From Nevskia soli DSM 19509 (GTDB taxonomy: Bacteria; Pseudomonadota; Gammaproteobacteria; Nevskiales; Nevskiaceae), in NCBI RefSeq assembly GCF_000711955.1, contig NZ_JONR01000024.1, positions 32,019 through 96,018 on the forward strand: a DNA stretch of 64,000 nucleotides, given 5' to 3'. Each line of letters begins with the position of its first letter. The first letter of the stretch is position 1. The notes under the pieces were generated by a model. It had not been told where the DNA came from. It did no database searches and saw nothing but the letters and a program-made list of their open reading frames with translations. A program made the translations under genes and the position numbers. Positions 17,561-26,324 of this stretch are shown here, one piece after another.

Positions 17561-19062
17561 GGAAGCTCCTTTACATCGACGATTTGGGGGTGCGTGGCCG
17601 CGTATTGTGCGGCATATTCAAGGCCGCCCGGGGACTCGGCATGGATCACGAAAAGGGGGTCGCCAACAGCGATCCGTTGTCCCAGCCTGGCGTGGAGTTC
17701 GACGCCGGCAGCTGGCGATGTCGGCGCTCCCGCCAGCTTGGCGGTGCGCGAGAGGCGGCGGTTGTCGATATTGCTGACGATGCCGGCCCGACTGGCGGTG
17801 ACCGGTCGGCGATGTGGTGCCAGCCGTGGTTCGCGCAAACCACCCTGGGCCATACAGATAGCCTGAAACTTGTTCCACGCGGCGCCGCTGTCCAGGGTGC
17901 TTCGTGCCAGGGCAAGTCCGGAGCCGTCAGGGGCCTTGTTGCCGAGCTCCAGAAGATCACCAGCCAGGCATAACGACCGTTCGCGAAGATCTTGTGGCGC
18001 GTCTGGTTGATTACGCAGCACCGAAATGACATCCAGCGCCTCCAGCATCGGACCGATGCCGCGTCCTACAGGTTGCATCCCATCGGTGCAAATCACCCTC
18101 AGCTGCAGCCCGAGAGCGGCGCCTACGTCCAGCAGGGTTTGCCGCAATGACGTTGCGGTAGCCGCGTCGCGCACCTTGGCGGTAGGTCCTACCGGCATGT
18201 CGATCAGCAGATGGGTTGAGCCGGCAGCCAGTTTTTTCGAGAGAATCGAAGCGGTGAGCTGACCGCTGCTGTCGAAATCCAAGGGACGTTCAACCTGGAT
18301 GAGTATGTCGTCGGCGGGGCTCAATGACATCGATCCCCCCCAGACTATGCAGCCCCCTTCCCGTTCAACCACCCGGCGCATATGCCCCAAGGTGAGATCG
18401 ACAGGTGCCAACGCCTCCATGGTGTCCGCTGTTCCGGCTGGAGAGGTGATGGCACGGGAGGAGGTTTTGGGAATGGTAAGGCCGCATGCCGCAACGATCG
18501 CCACGATGATTGGTGTAGTGCGATTGCCCGGAAGCCCTCCTACACAATGCTTGTCGACCACAGGGTGCTGGTACCAGGCCAGGCGGGTGCCGGCATCGAC
18601 CATGGCATGGGTCAGCGCCACGGTTTCCCGCAGCGACATACGTTCGCCGGCACATGCCGTAATGAATGCGGCGATCTCTATCGAGGCGTAGTGGCCGGCA
18701 CTGATGTCGCGAATGATGTCATGCAAGCCGGCGTCGCTGAAGTCACCGCCGTAGATCTTTTTGCGAACCGCGGAAAATGATTCGACCGCTTCGGGGTGGG
18801 AGATACGGACGCTGTCCCCGGTATGACTCCCCAGGGCATTCCACGCAGCCTCCGACAGACCGACTTCATCCGGACGGAGAATGTCTCCCAGAACCACATT
18901 GAGGGTTGCAATAACGCTGCGCTGATTCAGGGTGAGGCGCACGCGCGACAGGCTTGCGAATCCCTCGGCTCGGCATGCCGGGCAATCGGTCCGCATGAAT
19001 GCCACAGGCTCGCGGTAGGTATCGATGCCCAGGCGCCGCACCAGCAGTTCGTCGTGGCGCAC
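17557..19062 (-). CDS. Thymidine/AMP phosphorylase family enzyme
   Basis: About 501 residues from GTG 19062. It contains GGLPGNRTTP near residue 190 and the family signature KTSSRAITSPAGTADTMEAL near 215, found in thymidine phosphorylases and archaeal-type AMP phosphorylases. The 500-residue length with the VRRLGIDTYREPVAFMR opening matches the long AMP-phosphorylase-like subgroup better than E. coli DeoA. Phosphorolysis of AMP would give ribose 1,5-bisphosphate plus adenine. It lies between the MBL hydrolase (4 bp gap) and prs (overlap), forming one transcription unit. Substrate choice, AMP or pyrimidine nucleoside, is unresolved. Confidence 0.85.
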   Translation of the reverse strand: MRHDELLVRRLGIDTYREPVAFMRTDCPACRAEGFASLSRVRLTLNQRSVIATLNVVLGDILRPDEVGLSEAAWNALGSHTGDSVRISHPEAVESFSAVRKKIYGGDFSDAGLHDIIRDISAGHYASIEIAAFITACAGERMSLRETVALTHAMVDAGTRLAWYQHPVVDKHCVGGLPGNRTTPIIVAIVAACGLTIPKTSSRAITSPAGTADTMEALAPVDLTLGHMRRVVEREGGCIVWGGSMSLSPADDILIQVERPLDFDSSGQLTASILSKKLAAGSTHLLIDMPVGPTAKVRDAATATSLRQTLLDVGAALGLQLRVICTDGMQPVGRGIGPMLEALDVISVLRNQPDAPQDLRERSLCLAGDLLELGNKAPDGSGLALARSTLDSGAAWNKFQAICMAQGGLREPRLAPHRRPVTASRAGIVSNIDNRRLSRTAKLAGAPTSPAAGVELHARLGQRIAVGDPLFVIHAESPGGLEYAAQYAATHPQIVDVKELP

Positions 19063-19066
19063 GAGT

Positions 19067-20446
19067 TCAGGCAACCTCGGCCGGGGCGTCGAGCGTGGCC
19101 CGTTCCAGATAGTCCGGAACGATGCAGTTCCAGTGCAGGCTTTCCTCGATCCCGCGCCGCAATGCGTCGGCTGCATCCGGCTCGCCGTGGGTAATAAAGG
19201 TACGCCGTGGCGGCACCTCGAAGGCGCGCAGCCACGCCAAAGTTTCGCCGCGGTCGGAATGCGCGGAGAGATTGCTCATGCAAGCTACCTCGGCCCTCAC
19301 CGCGATATATTCGCCGTGAATCTTGATCGAGTCGGCGCCTGCCTGAATCGCGGCGCCGCGCGTACCGCCAGCCTGAAACCCGGTAAGAATGATGGCATTC
19401 TTCGGATCGGGTGCGAACGCCTTGAGGTGATGCACGACCCTGCCGCCAGTGGCCATGCCGCTGCCGGCGATAATCAGCATCGGACCGCTGCGCTTGTTCA
19501 GTGATTTGGATTGTTCGACCGTATTGACCATGGTGGCAATGTTGAACAATGCGGAGCATTGGTCAGGCTGGAGGCGGTGCTCGGAGGAATGCCGGCGGTA
19601 GATCTCGGTGGCATCCACCGCCATTGGGCTATTCAGGAATATGGGGAGATCTGCCGGGATCTTGCCTGTCGCCTTGAGCCGGGAAAGGCAGTACATGAGT
19701 TGCTGGGTCCTTCCCACCGTAAACGCGGGAACGATGATCACGCCGCCGCGGGCGGCTACACGGCGCACGACCGCGCCGAGTTGCTCGATCGGATCCACCG
19801 CGTCATGCAAACGGTTGCCGTAGGTCGATTCGACGACCAGAAAATCGGCATGTCCGGGATTCTCCGGCGGCTGCATCAGCAGATCATGTGGTCTGCCCAG
19901 GTCACCGCTGAACAGAATGCCGGTATTGCCGATCAGAAACCGGATCATGGCGCTGCCCAGCAGATGCCCGGCCCGGAGCATGCTTGCCCGAATCCCCACG
20001 GCCGGTTCGAAATCTTCATGCAATTCACGCGTCTTGAAGAAATCCAGGCAGCGGAACGCATCCGCCTCAGTGTAAAGAGGCAGCGCAGGGGAGTGCTTGG
20101 ACCGACCATGCCGGTTGGCGTGCTCGGCATCCTCCTCTTGGATGCGCCCGCTGTCCGGCAGCATGATTTTGCACAGATCGGACGTGGCCGGTGTGCAGAA
20201 AATAGGCCCGCGGAAGCCGTTCTTCACCAGCAGGGGCAGATAGCCGGAATGGTCGAGATGAGCGTGCGTCAGCACGACCGCGTCAAGCGATGATGGCTCA
20301 AAGGGGAGTTTGGACCAATTGCGCAGTCGCAGCTGTTTGTAACCCTGAAACAATCCGCAATCGACCAATAGGCGGCTATTCCGATGCGTCAGGAGATATT
20401 TGGAGCCCGTGACCGTTCCGGTTGCTCCAAGAAATTGTAATTCCAT
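19067..20446 (-). CDS. MBL-fold beta-CASP hydrolase with RNA-specificity tail
   Basis: About 459 residues from ATG 20446. It has the zinc motif THAHLDHSG near residue 56, a GDLGRPHD segment, a beta-CASP central region and a C-terminal HSDRGETL plus THGE stretch, matching the RNase J/CPSF-73-like family with an RMMBL tail. It probably acts on RNA or nucleotides. It heads a three-gene operon with the phosphorylase and prs, which suggests RNA-to-nucleotide salvage when respiration is limited. An FNR-type box lies 62 bp upstream. Confidence 0.85.
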   Translation of the reverse strand: MELQFLGATGTVTGSKYLLTHRNSRLLVDCGLFQGYKQLRLRNWSKLPFEPSSLDAVVLTHAHLDHSGYLPLLVKNGFRGPIFCTPATSDLCKIMLPDSGRIQEEDAEHANRHGRSKHSPALPLYTEADAFRCLDFFKTRELHEDFEPAVGIRASMLRAGHLLGSAMIRFLIGNTGILFSGDLGRPHDLLMQPPENPGHADFLVVESTYGNRLHDAVDPIEQLGAVVRRVAARGGVIIVPAFTVGRTQQLMYCLSRLKATGKIPADLPIFLNSPMAVDATEIYRRHSSEHRLQPDQCSALFNIATMVNTVEQSKSLNKRSGPMLIIAGSGMATGGRVVHHLKAFAPDPKNAIILTGFQAGGTRGAAIQAGADSIKIHGEYIAVRAEVACMSNLSAHSDRGETLAWLRAFEVPPRRTFITHGEPDAADALRRGIEESLHWNCIVPDYLERATLDAPAEVA

Positions 20447-20508
20447 TGAATGTCGCCCCATGGCATTGCGCGTTATGGAAAGGATCGGTCGCTTAGGCCC
20501 GTCCGGCA

Positions 20509-20522
20509 TTGATTTGCGTCAA
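20509..20522. promoter_or_regulatory. FNR/ANR-type box upstream of MBL-phosphorylase-prs operon
   Basis: TTGAT-TTGC-GTCAA, 62 bp upstream of the minus-strand start at 20446. Confidence 0.7.
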
Positions 20523-20613
20523 GCCCAGTACCGCAAGGTAACCGAGGGCTCCGGCTATCGGTGCGGTCCAAGAATGCCAGGCGGTACAAAAAGAATGGCC
20601 GAGCGGTATGCCA

Positions 20614-20627
20614 ATGATCCAGATCAA
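20614..20627. promoter_or_regulatory. FNR/ANR-type box upstream of aldehyde dehydrogenase
   Basis: ATGAT-CCAG-ATCAA, one base from consensus, 94 bp upstream of ATG 20722. With the box at 20509-20522 it makes a divergent control region. Confidence 0.55.
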
Positions 20628-20721
20628 TGGCTGTCCTATCCATCGAGCCGCAAGATGTGTGCACATTCAGCTGGTCGGGCAACACGCGCTCGCCGCTATC
20701 TCTACGAGAACGGATTCCGTC

Positions 20722-22242
20722 ATGAACAAATCGGAAGTGATGTATTCATCTTCACGCTCGCCGTTCAAGGCGCGCTACGGCAATTACATTGGAGGCGAAT
20801 GGGTTGCCCCGGTCAATGGCCGACATTTCGGGAATATTTCACCACTCAACGGTGAGGTCGTCTGCGAAATCCCCCGATCCGACGCAAAGGACATCGAACG
20901 CGCACTCGATGCTGCGCACCGGGTGCGTGAGGCCTGGGGACGCACTTCGCCCACTGAGCGGGCTCGATTGCTCAATCGCGTGGCCGATCGCATGGAGGAG
21001 CATTCTGCGCTGCTGGCCGAGGCGGAAACCTGGGATAACGGCAAGCCGATCCGTGAGACCATGGGCGCTGACATTCCATTGGCGATCGATCACTTCCGCT
21101 ACTTCGCCGCCTGTATCCGCGCGCAGGAAGGTGCAATCGGCGAAATCGATCACGACATGATTTCCTACCACTTTCACGAGCCGCTGGGCGTGGTAGGGCA
21201 GATCATTCCCTGGAATTTCCCGCTGTTGATGGCAGCCTGGAAGCTGGCGCCGGCTTTGGCCGCGGGTAATTGCGTGGTCATCAAGCCTTCCCGGAATACG
21301 CCTGCCAGCATCTTGGTTCTGGCGGAACTTGTTGGAGACATCCTTCCCGCAGGCGTGCTGAACGTCGTAAACGGAACCGGCGGCGAAGCGGGCGAAGCTC
21401 TGGCATCAAGCAAGCGTATCGCCAAGATTGCGTTCACCGGTTCCACCGAAACCGGACGCGGCATCATGCATCACGCGGCCGACAGCCTGATTCCGGTGAC
21501 ACTCGAACTGGGTGGCAAGTCCCCTAACGTGTTCTTCGACGACGTGATGTCGGCCGACGACGCATACCTGGACAAGGCGATCGAGGGCTTCGTGCTGTTC
21601 GCTTTCAACAAGGGTGAAGTGTGCAGTTGCCCAAGCCGGGCGCTGGTTCAGGAATCGATGTACGAACGGTTCATGGAGCGCGCGATTGCCCGCGTCGAAC
21701 GGATTCGTGTCGGCAATCCGCTGGATCCCGCAACGCAAATGGGGCCGCAGAACTCGCAGGAGCAGCTTGGCAAGATCTTGGACTACATCGATATCGGCAA
21801 GCGCGAAGGCGCTCAACTTCTGACAGGGGGTTCACGTGCCGAGATCGGCGGCGAGTTCGCGGGCGGCTACTACCTGCAGCCGACCGTGTTCCGGGGCAAT
21901 AACAAGATGCGCATTTTCCAGGAGGAGATTTTCGGGCCCGTCCTGTCGGTAACCACGTTCAAGGACGATGCCGAGGCGGTCGCTATCGCAAACGACACCT
22001 GCTACGGACTCGGTGCGGGCGTCTGGAGCCGCGATGCCAATCGCTGCTACCGGATGGGGCGCGCAATCCAGGCCGGGCGCGTGTGGGTAAACCAGTATCA
22101 CGCCTATCCGGCGCACGCTGCGTTCGGTGGCTACAAGCAATCCGGAATCGGGCGGGAAACACACAAAATGATGCTGGATCACTACCAGCAGACCAAGAAT
22201 ATGCTGGTCAGCTACAGCACCACCGCGCTCGGCCTGTTTTGA
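20722..22242 (+). CDS. NAD-dependent aldehyde dehydrogenase (acetaldehyde type)
   Basis: 506 residues, the exact size of the ExaC/AldA-like acetaldehyde dehydrogenases. The cofactor and catalytic landmarks are present: PWNFPLLMAAWKLAPALAAGN, FTGSTETGRGI, LELGGKSPNVFFDD with the general-base Glu, and NKGEVCSCPSRAL with the catalytic Cys near residue 300. ATG 20722 is chosen because it gives the family N-terminus (YGNYIGGEWV at residue 19). It is followed 22 bp later by a zinc alcohol dehydrogenase, forming an alcohol-aldehyde-acid pair. The direction in the cell, fermentative or oxidative, cannot be read from sequence. Confidence 0.9.
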   Translation: MNKSEVMYSSSRSPFKARYGNYIGGEWVAPVNGRHFGNISPLNGEVVCEIPRSDAKDIERALDAAHRVREAWGRTSPTERARLLNRVADRMEEHSALLAEAETWDNGKPIRETMGADIPLAIDHFRYFAACIRAQEGAIGEIDHDMISYHFHEPLGVVGQIIPWNFPLLMAAWKLAPALAAGNCVVIKPSRNTPASILVLAELVGDILPAGVLNVVNGTGGEAGEALASSKRIAKIAFTGSTETGRGIMHHAADSLIPVTLELGGKSPNVFFDDVMSADDAYLDKAIEGFVLFAFNKGEVCSCPSRALVQESMYERFMERAIARVERIRVGNPLDPATQMGPQNSQEQLGKILDYIDIGKREGAQLLTGGSRAEIGGEFAGGYYLQPTVFRGNNKMRIFQEEIFGPVLSVTTFKDDAEAVAIANDTCYGLGAGVWSRDANRCYRMGRAIQAGRVWVNQYHAYPAHAAFGGYKQSGIGRETHKMMLDHYQQTKNMLVSYSTTALGLF

Positions 22243-22264
22243 TACGACGATCAAGGAACACGAA

Positions 22265-23290
22265 ATGAAAACCATGAAAGCCGCTGTCGTGCGGGAATTC
22301 CATCAGCCGCTCGTGATCGAGGAGGTACCGGTGCCCACACCAGCCGCCGGTCAGATTCAAGTCAAGATACAGGCTGCCGGCGTGTGCCACACGGATTTAC
22401 ACGCCGCAAATGGCGATTGGCCAGTAAAGCCGAAACCGCCATTCATTCCGGGGCACGAAGGTGTTGGGTACGTTTCTGGCGTCGGCGCCGGGGTTACGCA
22501 CGTCAAGGAAGGCGATCGCGTCGGTGTGCCATGGCTCTATTCGGCCTGCGGGCACTGCGAGCATTGTTTAGGGGGGTGGGAGACGCTTTGTGAATTGCAA
22601 CAGAATACCGGTTATTCGGTAAACGGCGGCTTCGCGGAGTATGTCATTGCCGATCCGAACTATGTCGGCCTGCTGCCGAAGAACCTGGGTTTTATCGATG
22701 TTGCTCCGATTTTGTGCGCGGGCGTCACTGTCTATAAGGGGCTCAAGGTTACCGACACGAAACCCGGCGATTGGGTGGTGATATCCGGCATCGGCGGGCT
22801 CGGCCATATGGCAGTCCAATATGCGCACGCAATGGGACTCAACGTCGCTGCCGTCGATATAGACGACAGCAAGCTCGAACTTGCGCGACGTCTTGGCGCA
22901 AAGGTCGCGGTCAATGCCCTCAGGGACGATCCGGCGGCCTTCCTGAAGAAAGAGATCGGCGGTGGCCACGGCGTTCTCGTCACGGCGGTATCTCCAAAAG
23001 CGTTTGAGCAGGCTCTAGGCATGGTTCGCCGCGGCGGCACAATTTCGCTCAATGGCCTACCGCCGGGAAGTTTTCCCCTGCCGATCTTCGACATGGTGCT
23101 CAGCGGCATTACGGTACGCGGCTCGATCGTCGGCACGCGGCTCGATCTGCAGGAGGCATTGATGTTTGCCGAGGAGGGCAAGGTCAAGGCGACAATTTCA
23201 ACTGACCGGCTGGAAAACATCAATACGGTTTTTCAGCACATGCGTGAAGGCACGATCGAGGGACGTGTGGTGCTCGATATGCAATCCTGA
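22265..23290 (+). CDS. adhP: Zinc alcohol dehydrogenase, AdhP-like
   Basis: 341 residues, the usual AdhP length. It has the catalytic zinc Cys in AGVCHTDLHA, PGHEGVG, the structural zinc lobe SACGHCEHCLGGWETLC and the Rossmann motif GIGGLGHMAVQYA. It interconverts ethanol (or short alcohols) and aldehyde with NAD(H). An AAGGAACACGAA site precedes ATG 22265. It is the second gene of the operon led by the acetaldehyde-type dehydrogenase, sharing its FNR-type box. It may give an outlet for reducing power under low oxygen. Confidence 0.9.
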   Translation: MKTMKAAVVREFHQPLVIEEVPVPTPAAGQIQVKIQAAGVCHTDLHAANGDWPVKPKPPFIPGHEGVGYVSGVGAGVTHVKEGDRVGVPWLYSACGHCEHCLGGWETLCELQQNTGYSVNGGFAEYVIADPNYVGLLPKNLGFIDVAPILCAGVTVYKGLKVTDTKPGDWVVISGIGGLGHMAVQYAHAMGLNVAAVDIDDSKLELARRLGAKVAVNALRDDPAAFLKKEIGGGHGVLVTAVSPKAFEQALGMVRRGGTISLNGLPPGSFPLPIFDMVLSGITVRGSIVGTRLDLQEALMFAEEGKVKATISTDRLENINTVFQHMREGTIEGRVVLDMQS

Positions 23291-23454
23291 AAGCCGATGC
23301 GCCAATAGCCTTGAGCAGGCGTGCGGCCGTGGGTGGACCGTCGAAGCGACGCATTGTCATTCTGGCACGATACTGGTTGGAACGGCGCGTAAAATGCGGT
23401 GATATTGATATCTTCTTCTTAAAAGAAGCAATAGGGCGGGGGCGCCCAGAAAGT

Positions 23455-24708
23455 CTAGGCAGCATTCGCTGCAAAGCCGGCGCAGAGCCCCGCGGTAACG
23501 CACAGGTAACCGAAGCCGGCTCGGCGGGCAAATGCCCAACCCGCCATGGACCAAACGATGACGAATTTGAGCCCGAGGCTGGACAGGTAAGCCAGGGCGA
23601 TAGCCCTGCTCGCCTGATCTGCGGACAGATCGCCGGAATTGGTCAGCTGAAGTGTCGAAAGGGTAATCGCGTCGATATCGGTCAGGCCGGACAATATCGC
23701 CATGCCGTAGACGCCGCCGGCTCCTGCGACATGATGCAGCCAGGCAAGAGCCAGCAGAACGCCGGCATAGAGCACGCCGAAGCCCAGCGCAACGCGCATT
23801 TCGCTGGGGTTGCTGATTTCCAGATGCGGAATCTCCGCGGCGTGTGCGAGTCGGTGCCAGATGATCAAGGGCAGCGGAAGCCCGACCAGAAGTCCGCCAG
23901 CCAGCACCGGCAACAGTTTAGGCAGCACATCGGGAGCAACCATCGCGGTCTCCGCTGCCAGCTTGACCAATACCGCTGCATTTGCCGTAAGAACAACGAC
24001 AAGTCCGGTATTGATCGCTGCCTGATCATTCCGCGCGTGCCGCGAATAGGCGAGCGTGGTCGCGGTGCTGGACACCAGTCCGCCCAAAGCGCCGACCAGG
24101 CCAATGACCGTAATGCCTTGCCTGTCGCCGGCAAGGCGCAGCACCAGGTACCCTACAAAACTCAGTCCAGAAATCAGCGCCACCATGAGCCAGATCCGAT
24201 AGGGATTCAGGGCGCCCAGGGGACCAAAGCCTTTGTCCGGAAGCACTGGCAAGACGACGAAGGTCACGACCGCGAACTGGAACAGCGATACCCAGTCCTG
24301 CCGCGACAGACGCTGCGTCATGCCATGCAGTTCGGATTTGAAGTACAGAAGACCAGTCACCCCGAGGGCCATGACGACCACGATCTGTTGGTAGCCAAAC
24401 CATGTGGCGGCTCCGAGTCCAAAGCAGATCAGCAGCGAGACCATCGTGGTCGTGCCCGGGTCTTCGCCGGGCCCGGCGTGCCGGTAGGTAGAGATCATCA
24501 TGGCTGCCAGCGCGGCCACGGCCACCGGCAGTAGAAGGGTGTCGGAAGTCTTCTCCGATAGCAGCGCACACAGGGTCCCGAGCACGGCTACCAGGGCGAA
24601 CGTGCGAACGCCGGCTTTGCCACCCTGGCTGCGTTCCCGCTCCAGGCCCAGCAACAGGCCTATCCCCAGGCTGGCGAGGAAGCGTGCAATGTAGTCGAGT
24701 TCGGTCAT
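23455..24708 (-). CDS. MgtC/SapB plus DUF4010 membrane protein
   Basis: 417 residues with about 12 hydrophobic segments. The N-terminal third (SLGIGLLLGLERERSQ, then GVRTFALVAVLGTL) is the MgtC/SapB-type domain; the rest fits DUF4010, with a GGLVSSTATTLAYSR motif around residue 240 and a LSGLTDIDAITLSTLQL motif near 355. Members are thought to be ion-related inner-membrane proteins, but the transported species is unknown. A weak FNR-type box lies 61 bp upstream, between it and the first fnr-like gene. The 3' end faces the adh operon. Confidence 0.85.
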   Translation of the reverse strand: MTELDYIARFLASLGIGLLLGLERERSQGGKAGVRTFALVAVLGTLCALLSEKTSDTLLLPVAVAALAAMMISTYRHAGPGEDPGTTTMVSLLICFGLGAATWFGYQQIVVVMALGVTGLLYFKSELHGMTQRLSRQDWVSLFQFAVVTFVVLPVLPDKGFGPLGALNPYRIWLMVALISGLSFVGYLVLRLAGDRQGITVIGLVGALGGLVSSTATTLAYSRHARNDQAAINTGLVVVLTANAAVLVKLAAETAMVAPDVLPKLLPVLAGGLLVGLPLPLIIWHRLAHAAEIPHLEISNPSEMRVALGFGVLYAGVLLALAWLHHVAGAGGVYGMAILSGLTDIDAITLSTLQLTNSGDLSADQASRAIALAYLSSLGLKFVIVWSMAGWAFARRAGFGYLCVTAGLCAGFAANAA

Positions 24709-24769
24709 GTTCCCAGTTTATATCTTGCCGATTTTGATGACATTTTGTGCGTCCCAGGGCGGCATCGCC

Positions 24770-24783
24770 ATGACTTGAGTCAA
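24770..24783. promoter_or_regulatory. Weak FNR/ANR-type box between MgtC-like and fnr-like genes
   Basis: ATGAC-TTGA-GTCAA, 61 bp upstream of the minus-strand start at 24708 and about 134 bp from the fnr-like start, so the former is the more likely target. Confidence 0.5.
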
Positions 24784-24829
24784 TCCCGTGGGCGTGACGC
24801 ATCTGACTGATCGGCGTGATGGAATAGGT

Positions 24830-24893
24830 ACTTCCCGCAAGCGAACTGCGGCAATTGCGAATGGTGGAAGACGGGTGCGCGGGCGCAATCTAT
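24830..24893. promoter_or_regulatory. Upstream block shared with the second fnr-like gene
   Basis: This stretch aligns with 37947-38012 upstream of the second fnr-like gene. It begins ACTT-C-CCGCA in one and ACTT-T-CCGCA in the other, continues with matching CG, AC and CGG pieces and an ATGGTG, and ends in an identical GGGCGCAATCT. The block starts 88 bp before this ATG and 89 bp before the other. The conserved spacing suggests a retained promoter/operator rather than chance. Confidence 0.55.
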
Positions 24894-24917
24894 CTTTCAT
24901 CAACGGGAGGAATCGCA

Positions 24918-25658
24918 ATGGCTTTCGACGGCGCACCGGCAGTACTGAACACCGATTGTCACCTTTGTCCGGTCCGGACCTGTATGGCCCGACGCGGCAG
25001 CGAGCAACAGACCACCGCATGGGGCGATATGCTGGCTCCCCGAATAGCGGTGATGCCTGGTGCCAGCGGCCTCTACCGTTGTGGCGATCGCCTGCGCTCC
25101 TTATTCACCGTCCGTGGAGGCTGCATCAAGACCTACACGGTCGATGCCGAAGGTAATGAACATATCCGTGGCTTTTATCTTCCCGGCGACTTGGTGGGGC
25201 TCGATGCCATCGGTGATGGGACCTGTCTGTCCACGGCCGCCGCGGTGGTTCCGTCCCAGGTGTGTGTCGCGCCGATGTCCGATCTGCGCCAGTTGATGCT
25301 GAGTCAGCCCGAATTGGCCCAGCGCATGGTCGAGCAGACCAGCCGGGAGTTGGCATTGTCCCTGGCAATTTCCGGTGACTTCACGGCTGAACAGCGGGTT
25401 ACGGCCTTCCTGCTCAATATGCGGGAGCGCATGGGAGGGGGGGCGGTTCTGCGGCTGCCGATGGCGCAGCGCGACGTTGGCAACTATCTGCGCCTGGCCA
25501 CGGAAACCGTATGCCGCACGCTCAAGATCCTGGAACGTCGCGGCTGGTTGGCGCTGGGCGAACGGAGCGTACGGTTCGTCGATGACGCCAGGTTGAGGGA
25601 GACCGCCGAGCCCGTCGGGATCGGGCGGGTTGCCGTTCACCTGGCAAAGGCAGCGTAA
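24918..25658 (+). CDS. FNR-type oxygen-responsive transcription regulator (paralogue 1)
   Basis: 246 residues from ATG 24918 with a GGGAGG site. N-terminal Cys14, Cys17 and Cys22 plus Cys116 sit where FNR carries its [4Fe-4S] ligands; the N-terminal spacing is CX2CX4C rather than the CX2CX5C of E. coli FNR. The cyclic-nucleotide fold contains GFYLPGDLVGLDAIG, close to FNR. The DNA-recognition helix reads TETVCR (Glu196, Cys199, Arg200), with Cys where E. coli FNR has Ser212. It is the most likely regulator of the many TTGAT-N4-ATCAA boxes in this window. A 72 percent-like paralogue is at 38036; the exact identity was not computed. Confidence 0.9.
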   Translation: MAFDGAPAVLNTDCHLCPVRTCMARRGSEQQTTAWGDMLAPRIAVMPGASGLYRCGDRLRSLFTVRGGCIKTYTVDAEGNEHIRGFYLPGDLVGLDAIGDGTCLSTAAAVVPSQVCVAPMSDLRQLMLSQPELAQRMVEQTSRELALSLAISGDFTAEQRVTAFLLNMRERMGGGAVLRLPMAQRDVGNYLRLATETVCRTLKILERRGWLALGERSVRFVDDARLRETAEPVGIGRVAVHLAKAA

Positions 25659-25665
25659 GGCACCC

Positions 25666-26247
25666 ATGGCGTTGTCGAACGCCGAGAAAGCAGAGCGCGG
25701 AGACGTCCCCAGACTGGAAATCCATCTTCGCACCATTGATCAGCTGTTCAATTCCCTGGATCCCGCGCCATTCCACGAGCGGGATCTGGATGCGGACGCC
25801 GAAGAATTCCTGGTCAGCTGGGCCGCGGAGTTGCCGCGTCACCAATCCCTGCACTTGGTCCTGCACCTTGAGAACGAGCCGGATACCCGGCACTCCGTTG
25901 CCTGGGTCGCGGATGCGATTCGCCACTATTTCGACGGACGCGCCAACATGACTTTGCAGCGCCTACGCCGTTTGCTGCGCAAGGGGCGCATCACACTGGC
26001 CATCGGTATGCTGTTTCTATTTACCTGCCTGCTCTTGGCGCAAGGCCTGGCCGGGATAGGGTCCGAGAGCCTCTGGCGTGGTGCGTTGAAGGAGAGCCTG
26101 GGAATTGGGGGGTGGGTCGCGATGTGGCAGCCCTTGCAGATCTATCTCTACGACTGGTGGCCGATCCGCGAGCAATACTCGCTATATCGCCGGATGGCCA
26201 CGATGTCGGTGGAGATTGCACAAATGCGCCCGCTCAAGACGGCTTGA
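25666..26247 (+). CDS. Hypothetical membrane protein downstream of fnr-like gene
   Basis: 193 residues from ATG 25666, preceded by an AAGG tract and 7 bp after the fnr-like stop, so co-transcribed. The N-terminal half is soluble and acidic (LDADAEEFLVSWAAE); two hydrophobic segments follow near residues 110-130 and 140-160, then a basic C-terminus. No known family is recognised. Position suggests a membrane partner or co-regulated gene, nothing more. Confidence 0.65.
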   Translation: MALSNAEKAERGDVPRLEIHLRTIDQLFNSLDPAPFHERDLDADAEEFLVSWAAELPRHQSLHLVLHLENEPDTRHSVAWVADAIRHYFDGRANMTLQRLRRLLRKGRITLAIGMLFLFTCLLLAQGLAGIGSESLWRGALKESLGIGGWVAMWQPLQIYLYDWWPIREQYSLYRRMATMSVEIAQMRPLKTA

Positions 26248-26257
26248 CCCAGGTCAA
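26244..26257. promoter_or_regulatory. FNR/ANR-type box upstream of the frameshifted gene
   Basis: TTGAC-CCAG-GTCAA, symmetric, overlapping the preceding stop codon and 67 bp upstream of GTG 26325. Confidence 0.65.
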
Positions 26258-26324
26258 ATCACGGGAAAGTGGGGCGGCATTAACATCGCGTTGAAGAAAT
26301 CTTCCTATTTCAGAAGAACCGGCC

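Noticed and set aside
19511..20293. 260-residue plus-strand frame opposite the MBL hydrolase gene
   Set aside because: Shadow of a well-supported MBL gene; no motif, no promoter.
23415..23428. CTTCTT/AAGAAG short inverted repeat as a terminator between convergent genes
   Set aside because: Only a 6-bp AT-rich stem with no T-run; too weak to call.
23311..24534. 407-residue plus-strand frame opposite the MgtC/DUF4010 gene
   Set aside because: The membrane protein on the other strand has clear family signatures; the plus frame is Gln/His/Arg-rich shadow sequence.
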